Shown here: positions 1-5,750 of the stretch, in pieces | How the letters are laid out: every line of letters starts with the position of its first letter | Position numbering within the stretch: position 1 is the first letter of the stretch | Assembly (NCBI GenBank): GCA_023427945.1 | Contig: JAEYZR010000025.1 | Location: 1-10,003 of the forward strand | DNA length: 10,003 bases | DNA from: Pseudomonadota bacterium | Lineage (GTDB): Bacteria > Pseudomonadota > Gammaproteobacteria > Burkholderiales > Burkholderiaceae_B | Reading direction: 5' to 3' | The notes under the pieces: generated by a model | Seen by the model: only the letters and a program-made list of their open reading frames with translations | Told to the model about the DNA's origin: nothing | The model's database searches: none | Translations under genes and position numbers: made by a program

Positions 1-2503
1 CCGCAGTCGTCTGACCAGCCTGGGCCCACTCGTCGCGCAACGATGTCGCCAGCGCCTCGATGGAGGCCACCCATGCCTGGGCGCGCGCCTGATCGCCATC
101 GACAAACTCGTTGCGCAGATCGGTATGCGATCGAGCGATGGTCTGCGCGAGATCCGTGTTCGACTTGCCCACCGTATCGGCAAGTTCGGCAGTGCTCGCA
201 TTCACGCCGCTAGCCAGTTCCGTGGTGGTGGCGGCAATCCGTTCAGACAACGCCGACATGGAATCGACCATTCGGTCGGAAAGCGCAGACACCGATCCAC
301 CGACGTCCAGAGAAAGCGCGGACACCGATTCTTTGACCTGCCCTGTCAAACCGGACATCGAGCCTTCAACCCGTTGGGTGAGTCCAGACACCGAGTCATT
401 GACCTGTCCCGTGAGCACCGAAACCGACTCAGTGACCTGCCCTGAGAGTTCCGACACTGACCCACTGAGCTGCCCCGAGAGCTCCGACACCGACCCGGTG
501 AGCTGCCCGGTGAGTTCCGACACCGAACCGGTGAGCTGCCCCGCGAGTTCCGACACCGACTCAGTGACCTTCACTGAGAGCTCCGACACCGACCCGGTGA
601 CCTGCCCCGAAAGCTCCGAATACGATTCATTGACTTGCCCGGTGAGTGCCGACATCGACTCAGAGACTTGGTCAGTGAGTGCCGATACCGACCCAGTGAC
701 CTGCCCTGAAAGTTCCGAATACGACTCAGTGACTTGTCCGGTGAGTGCCGACATCGACTCAGAGACTTGCCCAGTGAGTGCCGATACCGACTCTGTGACC
801 TGCCCGGTGAGCACAGACACCGACCCGGTGATCTCGCCGCTGAGGCCGGATATCGATTGCGTGACCTGATCGCCAAGCGCAGATACCGACTCGCCGACCT
901 GGCCGGCCAGCGCACGATTGGTCTCGCTGACGTCGCGTGCAAGCGTCGTGCTGGTCGTGGTCAGATGGGTGGCAAGGTCGGCGTTGACGCCCGCCAGCTG
1001 CGTGAGCAGCGCGCTATTGGAGTCGCTCAGGTCTTTTCGCAACGCCGCGTTCGACTCAGCGAGTTCCATCCGCAAGGCACTGTTGGATTCGGTCAGGTCT
1101 CGCGTCAGTCCGACATGCGCTTCGCTGACGTTTTGCGACAGGGCGGCATTCGCTTCGCCCACCTTCATCACCAGCGACGCCTGTGCCTCGCCCACTTTGT
1201 CCACCAGATCGCGGGCGCGCTGGTCGAAGCTAGCGGCCGCAGCGGTCAATGCCTGGGTGCTGGCCTGGGCCATCTCGCGGTGGCCAAGCTTGTGCTGCGC
1301 CAGCGCTTCGGTCCAACCTTGCGAAAGCCGTGTGGATACGCCATCGAGCTGTTCCGTCATTCCCGTGAGCAGGCGGCCTGCGCGTTGTTCGAAGGTCTGA
1401 GCAAAGCCATCGAGTGCGCCACCGAAGTGTTGAGTCAGCGTTTCGTTCGCCCCGCGTTGATCCGCCAGCGCCTGCTTCCAGGCCTCGGTCATCGTGCGGT
1501 CCGAGGCTTCCAGGCGGTGCGACAGGCCATCGAGGTGCTGCTGCACCGACGCGGTCACGCGTTCGTGCAGCGCTGCTGCTTCCACCCCCAGCTTGGTCAT
1601 CGTGGCGTCAACCGCAGGCTGGATTGCCCCGGTGGCCGCCTGCGCCGTGTCGGCCACACCGGCTTTCAATGCCTGCTCCAGTGTGGCGGCCAGCCGGGCG
1701 TATGCTGCTTCGGTACGTAGATGAAACTGCTCCTGGCCTGCCAGCATGCCTTCGGTGAACGACTTGGTCTGCCCGGCCATCGCGGTCATCATCGCATCCA
1801 GGCGCTCGATGACGGCCGGCATGTGGTCTGCCTGACGGGCGAGCATGTCGGCCTGACGCGTCAGCAGCTTGACGCGCTCTTCCCGCTGATGCGCAAGCGA
1901 ATAACCACGCAATGTGGTGGCGACGGCCAGATCGACGGACTGCGCGACCGCCTGACGCTCACGCCGGCACAAGGCGGCAAGCAAGCCCAGCATGGCCGAT
2001 GCGGCGACCCCGGCAACCGAGGTGCCAAAGGCAAAGCCCAGGCCCATGACGGGAGCAGCCAGCGAGGCGCGTATGGCCTGCAGGTCGGTGGCGCTTTGCA
2101 GCGCAGCGCCGGTGCCGCGCAAGGTCGCCACCATGCCCAGGAACGTACCGAGCATGCCCAGCAGAACCAGCAGGCCAACCAGATAGGACGCCAGCGTCGG
2201 GCCAGGCAGGGCGACGCGCTCGCCTTGCACACGCAACTGCACCGATTGGCGCAGGGCCGCAGGCACGGATGCCAGCCAGGTATCCAGCGAATCCGGAGTC
2301 CCCGACAAGTTCGTCACGGCCCGGCGCAACTGCGCGGTGGTGCGATCAAAGCGGAAAAGCTCCCATGCGCCTATCACGTAGACCACGCCGATCAAGGTCG
2401 TGATGGCCAGCGCCAGTTGATGCGTTCCCACATAACCCCTGCCCACCCACACGACGGCGGCCAGCCCCACAAGAAATACTGCGAAATGAAGAAATCGTTT
2501 CAT
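1..2503 (-). CDS. DUF802 family inner-membrane protein with a long 11-residue-repeat tail (C-terminus cut by window edge)
   Basis: An uninterrupted frame runs from ATG at 2503 to the left edge: 834 complete codons with no stop, so the C-terminus is missing. Hydrophobic segments lie at about residues 5-25, 29-49, 105-128 and 152-178. A soluble stretch separates the first pair from the second, and everything after residue 180 is hydrophilic. This is the four-helix layout of MotA/ExbB-type proteins. The third helix carries LGMLGTFLG (115-123) and the fourth AFGTSVAG (158-165), which resemble the G-T motifs of TolQ/ExbB/ZorA. The tail has two DUF802-like repeats (about 324-434) and then 33 tandem 11-residue units (440-802). 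The start lies 10 bp after the DUF3348 stop with only a weak GGA ribosome site, suggesting coupled translation. Membership of the DUF802 family is from recognition. The function is unknown. A force- or ion-driven stator-like role is inference. A plain structural coiled-coil membrane protein is the alternative. Confidence 0.85.
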   Translation of the reverse strand, partial: MKRFLHFAVFLVGLAAVVWVGRGYVGTHQLALAITTLIGVVYVIGAWELFRFDRTTAQLRRAVTNLSGTPDSLDTWLASVPAALRQSVQLRVQGERVALPGPTLASYLVGLLVLLGMLGTFLGMVATLRGTGAALQSATDLQAIRASLAAPVMGLGFAFGTSVAGVAASAMLGLLAALCRRERQAVAQSVDLAVATTLRGYSLAHQREERVKLLTRQADMLARQADHMPAVIERLDAMMTAMAGQTKSFTEGMLAGQEQFHLRTEAAYARLAATLEQALKAGVADTAQAATGAIQPAVDATMTKLGVEAAALHERVTASVQQHLDGLSHRLEASDRTMTEAWKQALADQRGANETLTQHFGGALDGFAQTFEQRAGRLLTGMTEQLDGVSTRLSQGWTEALAQHKLGHREMAQASTQALTAAAASFDQRARDLVDKVGEAQASLVMKVGEANAALSQNVSEAHVGLTRDLTESNSALRMELAESNAALRKDLSDSNSALLTQLAGVNADLATHLTTTSTTLARDVSETNRALAGQVGESVSALGDQVTQSISGLSGEITGSVSVLTGQVTESVSALTGQVSESMSALTGQVTESYSELSGQVTGSVSALTDQVSESMSALTGQVNESYSELSGQVTGSVSELSVKVTESVSELAGQLTGSVSELTGQLTGSVSELSGQLSGSVSELSGQVTESVSVLTGQVNDSVSGLTQRVEGSMSGLTGQVKESVSALSLDVGGSVSALSDRMVDSMSALSERIAATTTELASGVNASTAELADTVGKSNTDLAQTIARSHTDLRNEFVDGDQARAQAWVASIEALATSLRDEWAQAGQTTA
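98..1186 (-). repeat. 33 x 33-bp coding repeat (11-residue hendecad array)
   Basis: Reading the DUF802 protein from residue 440 to 802 gives 33 consecutive 11-residue units with no insertion or deletion; 33 units of 33 bp account exactly for 1,089 bp. The consensus is S-V-S-x-L-(S/T)-G-Q-V-T-(E/G). Hydrophobic residues sit at unit positions 2, 5 and 9, giving the 3-4-4 spacing of a hendecad coiled coil. Units 10-29 (about 230-889) are the most alike and have V, M, I or Y at position 2. Units 1-9 and 30-33 mostly have N, Q, H, S or T there. Most units contain Ser-Val/Met/Tyr-Ser and Gly-Gln, giving a Ser/Thr/Gly-rich, low-charge coil. Confidence 0.9.
593..790 (-). repeat. 99-bp tandem duplication (three hendecad units each) inside the array
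   Basis: Units 13-15 (692-790) and units 16-18 (593-691) are two adjacent 99-bp copies. Aligning them by eye shows about 8 differences in 99 positions. Each copy encodes an SVSAL unit, an SMSAL unit and an SYSEL unit in that order, and these are the only two tyrosine-bearing units. This is a higher-order repeat on top of the 33-bp period and points to array growth by three-unit steps. Confidence 0.8.
1202..1534 (-). repeat. Two diverged DUF802-like protein repeats of about 55 residues
   Basis: Residues about 324-434 of the DUF802 protein contain two related segments. Both have an LDGxSxRL start, a tryptophan followed by an ALA block (Trp342 and Trp397, 55 residues apart), and an F-(E/D)-Q-R-A end. 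From each tryptophan the two copies align without gaps for 38 residues. The DUF802 family is defined by repeats of roughly this size. Another W-x-x-S-I-E-A-L stretch appears after the hendecad array near residue 814, suggesting that more such repeats continue past the left edge. Confidence 0.55.
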
Positions 2504-2513
2504 ACGTCCAGAC

Positions 2514-3266
2514 TTAACAAGCACGAAGGGCAGCCATCAGCCCTTCTGCGGGGTGTAAACGAATATCCAGCTCGGCAAGCAACACGCTGTTCATGTCCTT
2601 GCGAAAAACACTGATCCAGTTGCCCGGTTTGAGCGGTTTGCCCGGCTGCGGTGCGGCGAGGTCGGCCGCTTCGCCAGCCTGCAATCGCTCGAAGTGCCCG
2701 CTCAACAATGCCGGCACACCAGCCAACAGGCTTTGCTCGCGTGCGTCCAGAACCTGGGCCATCAACGCATCCATGACCGCCAACTGCGCCAGCTTCGGCG
2801 ATTGCGCAGCGAGAGTCGTACGCAGCCGCGCACGCAACAGTGCGATGTTCTGCGCCATCGTGTGCTGCAGCGTCATGTAACGCTGGCGATGTATCGTGAA
2901 ATCGATGTCCAGATCGCGAGGCCGGGGCGCAGGTGCGCCGCGGACCGGCCTGTTCTGAGCGGGGCTGCTTGCGCCCTGACCCAGGATGGCATTGACCAAC
3001 GACGCACGCACGCGGTCGAACTCGCGCTGCTCGCGCTCGAGCAGCCCAGGAAAATCTTGCGTAGCGCCCCCGCTGTTACCCGAAGCGGGCACCGCGGCGC
3101 CTTTGAGGGCCGTGGACAGGGCGATGGCATCGGTCCATCCCAGCCATTGGCTCAGGCTGTCCGAAAGCGATCGAGCGGGCGCAGGTGCATCGCCGTCGTT
3201 CAACCGCGCCAGCAGGCGAATAAGCGACGGGGCACTGAAGGTCATGCGACCGGGCTGTTCTTGCAC
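2514..3266 (-). CDS. DUF3348 family protein
   Basis: This 250-residue protein matches the DUF3348 family by recognition. It opens with F-S-x-P-S-L-I-R-L-L-A-R-L, followed by SQWLGWTDAIALS (residues 39-51). The central region is helical, with DFTIHRQRYMTLQ at 122-134. The end carries FRKDMNSVLLAELD (221-234) and a terminal G-L-M-A-A-L. It has no signal peptide and no membrane segment, so it should be cytoplasmic. The start chosen is GTG at 3266, which gives the six or seven residues family members usually have before the TFS motif. ATG at 3245 is possible, and neither has a strong ribosome site. The gene ends 10 bp before the DUF802 gene on the same strand, so the two are probably one transcript. 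The molecular function is not known. Constant pairing with a DUF802 membrane protein suggests an accessory or assembly factor, which is inference. Confidence 0.82.
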   Translation of the reverse strand: MQEQPGRMTFSAPSLIRLLARLNDGDAPAPARSLSDSLSQWLGWTDAIALSTALKGAAVPASGNSGGATQDFPGLLEREQREFDRVRASLVNAILGQGASSPAQNRPVRGAPAPRPRDLDIDFTIHRQRYMTLQHTMAQNIALLRARLRTTLAAQSPKLAQLAVMDALMAQVLDAREQSLLAGVPALLSGHFERLQAGEAADLAAPQPGKPLKPGNWISVFRKDMNSVLLAELDIRLHPAEGLMAALRAC

Positions 3267-3337
3267 CGTTCTACCGAGGTCAACAAAAGCGGTGAAGTTT
3301 ACACTTTGATGCCCGAATCACAGGCAAATCCCGACGT
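3267..3337 (-). promoter_or_regulatory. Short gap before DUF3348-DUF802; weak promoter-like elements
   Basis: This 71-bp gap separates the DUF924 stop from the DUF3348 start. On the minus strand it holds TTGCCT followed 18 bp later by TGTAAA, each matching 4 of 6 sigma-70 consensus bases. The second lies beside a near-palindrome, AAGTGTAAACTT. There is no clear terminator hairpin with a T run, so read-through from the DUF924 gene is possible. The promoter assignment is weak. Confidence 0.25.
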
Positions 3338-3898
3338 TCAGCCGGCAAACCCGCCTTCATCCAGGAACGCCTGTTCCTGCACGGTTGTCGTGCGGCCCAA
3401 TACATGATTGCGATGAGGGAAGCGGCCAAAGCGCTCGATGATGTCGGCATGCACCTTCGCCCACTTGTAGGATTCCGCGTCAAGCTGGGCATACAGCGCA
3501 AGCGATTGCTGCTGATCCTGCGGGTCTTCCGAATGTTCAAAAGGCAAATAGCAGAACGTGCGCAGTCTTTCATCGATCTGCTTGTCCAGCCCGGCATCCA
3601 CCAGTCTGCGAGCGTAGTAACGCGCCAGCGAATCCGTGGCAAACATGTGGGCAGTGCCCCGGAACGCATTGCGTGGGTACTGATCCAGCAACACCATCAA
3701 TGCCAGCGCACCCGCAGGCTCGCCGATCCAGTCGTCCAGCTCGCGTGCCGCAGCCTGTCGATGAACCGTCGCGAATGCCTCGCGAAACTGTGTATCGAAG
3801 GCCTCATCCTTGGTGAACCAGCGTTGCGGGCCGGCCTGCTCCCAGAACTCGACCACAGCGTGTGGCGAGGTGATGACGGGGGTGGCGTTGGAAACCAA
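3338..3898 (-). CDS. DUF924 family (TPR-like) protein
   Basis: This 186-residue protein is full length for DUF924, a family of cytoplasmic all-helical, TPR-like proteins with no established biochemical role. The two family signatures are clear: LDQYPRNAFRG at residues 71-81 and ERFGRFPHRNHVLGR at 155-169. Also present are the early V-x-E-F-W (16-19) and the LPFEHSED block near 118-125. The start is TTG at 3898, supported by AGGGAG at 3906-3911 with 7 bp spacing. There is no ATG upstream in this frame before the region loses similarity, and the next GTG is inside the conserved V-V-E-F-W. It lies 71 bp upstream of the DUF3348 gene on the same strand and diverges from mqo. It could share a transcript with the DUF3348-DUF802 pair, but DUF924 genes are widespread and usually independent of it. 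Confidence 0.87.
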   Translation of the reverse strand: MVSNATPVITSPHAVVEFWEQAGPQRWFTKDEAFDTQFREAFATVHRQAAARELDDWIGEPAGALALMVLLDQYPRNAFRGTAHMFATDSLARYYARRLVDAGLDKQIDERLRTFCYLPFEHSEDPQDQQQSLALYAQLDAESYKWAKVHADIIERFGRFPHRNHVLGRTTTVQEQAFLDEGGFAG

Positions 3899-3905
3899 GT
3901 TGGAG

Positions 3906-3911
3906 CTCCCT
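3906..3911 (-). promoter_or_regulatory. Ribosome binding site that fixes the TTG start of the DUF924 gene
   Basis: On the minus strand AGGGAG lies 7 bases before the TTG at 3898. It is a good Shine-Dalgarno match at normal spacing. It is the main reason to accept a TTG start over the later in-frame GTG codons. Confidence 0.65.
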
Positions 3912-4029
3912 GTATGAGGATAATCTGATCAGACAATCATAACTGTGGATGGCCCGAGAGCCAGTCCAGGCGCCGTTCAGGCGACAGTTGGTAAACTGCC
4001 GCTGTGCAACAGATTCACGCCTGATTTCC

Positions 4030-4037
4030 GGAAGAAG
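4030..4037 (+). promoter_or_regulatory. Ribosome binding site of mqo
   Basis: GGAAGAAG lies 9 bases before the ATG at 4047. It supports that start over an upstream in-frame start at 3945, which has no such site and would add 34 residues unlike any Mqo. Confidence 0.6.
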
Positions 4038-4046
4038 TGCAAACCC

Positions 4047-5750
4047 ATGAAAAAAATTCTCAAAGGCTTATTGGCCCTCATCATACTGCTCGCCCTGGTG
4101 GCGGCGGTATTCCTGTACTGGCCTTTGTATAAGCCCGCCCCTCCCAAGGCAGACAACGAACAGCCGGTGGACGTGGTCCTGATCGGTGGCGGCATCATGA
4201 GCGTCACGCTGGCCACTTATATCCAGGAACTCGAACCCGGCTGGAAAATGAAGTTGTTCGAGCGCATGGACGGTGTCGCCCTGGAAAGCTCGGACGGATG
4301 GAACAATGCGGGCACCGGCCACTCCGGCTTTGCAGAGCTGAACTACACGCCGGAACTGGACGATGGGTCGATCGAGACCAAACGCGCCGTGGGCATTGCC
4401 GAGCAGTTCGAGATCTCGCGCCAGTTCTGGGCCCATCAGATCAAGCAGAAGCACCTGCAAACGCCCTCGGACTTCATCAACCCCACACCGCACATGAGCT
4501 TTGTCTGGGGTGACGACAACATCGAGTATCTGCGCAAGCGCCACGCGGCCCTGATCAAGAATCCCTTGTTCTACGGCATGCAATACACCGAAGATCAGGA
4601 ACAGATCCGCAAATGGGCACCGCTGATGATGGAAGGCCGTGATCCGGGCCAGAAGATCGCAGCGACCTACATGCCGCTGGGTACCGACGTGAACTTCGGT
4701 GTCATCACCCGCCAGCTCACCGAGTCGCTGCAGGCCAGCAAGAATTTCGAACTGCAGCTCGGTCATGAAGTGCGTGGCCTGAGCCAGAACGACGACAAGA
4801 CCTGGAACGTGACCGTCCACGACCTCGCCTCGGGCAAGGACACGACGATCAAATCGAAGTTCGTCTTCATTGGCGCCGGCGGCGCGTCCCTGAAGCTGCT
4901 GCAACTGTCGGGCATTCCCGAATCGAAGAACTACGCCGGATTCCCGGTGGGCGGCCAGTTCCTGGCGTTTGAAGACCCGGCCATTGCCGGGCGTCACGAT
5001 GTGAAGGCCTATGGCAAGGCCGAAGCCGGTTCGCCCCCGATGTCCGTTCCCCACCTGGATGCACGCAAGCTCGACGGCAAACCGGTAGTGCTGTTCGGAC
5101 CCTTTGCACTGTTCAGCACCAAGTTCCTGAAGGACGGTTCGTGGTTCGACCTGTTCTCGTCGGTCAACAACAACAACGTCGGCGGAATGATGCGCGTGGG
5201 TTCGGAGAACCTGGATCTCGTGCGCTATCTTGCGCAACAGGCCGCGCTGAACGACGACGATCGCCATGCCGAGCTGTTGAAATATTTCCCGCAAGCCAAG
5301 CCCAGCGACTGGAAGCTGGTCACGGCGGGTCAGCGCGTGCAGGTCATCAAGCGCGATCCGGAAAAAGGCGCCGTGCTGCAATTCGGCACCGAGATCGTGA
5401 CGGACAAGGATGGCACGATTGCCGCCTTGCTGGGCGCCTCGCCCGGCGCATCCACCTCGCCACCGATCATGATCAACGTGCTGACCAAGGCGTTCCCCAA
5501 GGAAATGGCGGCAGGCTGGGAAACCCGCCTGAAGGAAATCGTGCCATCGTATGGTCGCAAGCTCAACGACAGCCCGGCCCTGACCAACGAAATCCGCAAG
5601 ATGACCAGCGAGGCGCTGAATCTGCCGTACCTGACGGTGCCCGAAGCAGGCGCTGCCGATCTCTCGCCCGCGCCTGCCGCAACGCCCAACATCCAGCCCA
5701 AACCGGCCGACCAGCGCGACCGTACCGATGTGGAGTTGCAGGCTCTTTAA
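4047..5750 (+). CDS. mqo: Malate:quinone oxidoreductase, FAD-dependent, membrane-anchored
   Basis: Mqo oxidises malate to oxaloacetate and passes the electrons to the quinone pool, bypassing NAD-dependent malate dehydrogenase in the TCA cycle. The 567-residue product follows the E. coli-type Mqo closely from end to end. It has the FAD-binding IGGGIMS at 46-52, ESSDGWNNAGTGHS (80-93), the central FVFIGAGGASLKLLQ and AGFPVGGQF blocks, and LLGASPGASTSPP starting at 461. The VPSYGRKL block lies near the end. Residues 1-27 are a basic start followed by one strong hydrophobic segment with no obvious signal-peptidase site, so it reads as a membrane anchor. The last 40 or so residues are Pro/Ala-rich and end in ELQAL. 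The gene is monocistronic: DUF924 diverges from it and the transporter gene converges on it, overlapping its stop. The identification is firm. Which side of the membrane the catalytic domain occupies is less clear. Confidence 0.97.
   Translation: MKKILKGLLALIILLALVAAVFLYWPLYKPAPPKADNEQPVDVVLIGGGIMSVTLATYIQELEPGWKMKLFERMDGVALESSDGWNNAGTGHSGFAELNYTPELDDGSIETKRAVGIAEQFEISRQFWAHQIKQKHLQTPSDFINPTPHMSFVWGDDNIEYLRKRHAALIKNPLFYGMQYTEDQEQIRKWAPLMMEGRDPGQKIAATYMPLGTDVNFGVITRQLTESLQASKNFELQLGHEVRGLSQNDDKTWNVTVHDLASGKDTTIKSKFVFIGAGGASLKLLQLSGIPESKNYAGFPVGGQFLAFEDPAIAGRHDVKAYGKAEAGSPPMSVPHLDARKLDGKPVVLFGPFALFSTKFLKDGSWFDLFSSVNNNNVGGMMRVGSENLDLVRYLAQQAALNDDDRHAELLKYFPQAKPSDWKLVTAGQRVQVIKRDPEKGAVLQFGTEIVTDKDGTIAALLGASPGASTSPPIMINVLTKAFPKEMAAGWETRLKEIVPSYGRKLNDSPALTNEIRKMTSEALNLPYLTVPEAGAADLSPAPAATPNIQPKPADQRDRTDVELQAL

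Larger units (their letters stand above)
3899..4046. promoter_or_regulatory. Divergent DUF924/mqo intergenic region with candidate operator
   Basis: This 148-bp region separates two divergent genes and should hold both promoters. A perfect 10-bp palindrome, TCTGATCAGA, sits at 3924-3933 and extends imperfectly to ATxxTCTGATCAGAxxAT at 3920-3937. It is flanked by GATAAT (3919-3924, plus) and TATGAT (3936-3941, minus), each a 5 of 6 match to the -10 consensus. Neither has a convincing -35. If these are used, the DUF924 leader would be about 30 bases and the mqo leader about 115. The symmetry would suit a dimeric repressor acting on both genes, for example of the GntR type, but the regulator is unknown. 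The stretch from about 3945 to 4029 shows nothing I can assign. Confidence 0.35.

Noticed and set aside
111..869. Plus-strand frame encoding SSDTDP/SCPES-type repeats, resembling a repetitive surface antigen
   Set aside because: It is the mirror of the hendecad array on the minus strand. The 33-bp period forces repeats in every frame, and only the minus frame continues into a sensible membrane protein.
571..942. Minus-strand frame rich in Arg-Ser and Cys-Arg-His repeats
   Set aside because: It is an out-of-frame reading of the same array and has no start context of its own.
98..1186. Regular 33-bp repeats that might suggest a CRISPR array or integron-like array
   Set aside because: The repeats are directly adjacent with no spacers, vary at codon positions, and keep one reading frame.
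734..2614. Plus-strand frames at 734-1720 and 1721-2614 with Arg/Gly/His/Gln-rich translations
   Set aside because: The composition is typical of antisense shadows of high-GC genes. They oppose the DUF802 gene, which has coherent helices and repeats.
1..3266. Calling the DUF3348-DUF802 unit a Zorya defence system
   Set aside because: The membrane topology is only ZorA-like. No ZorB, ZorC, ZorD or ZorE gene is visible, and the neighbours look like ordinary chromosomal genes.
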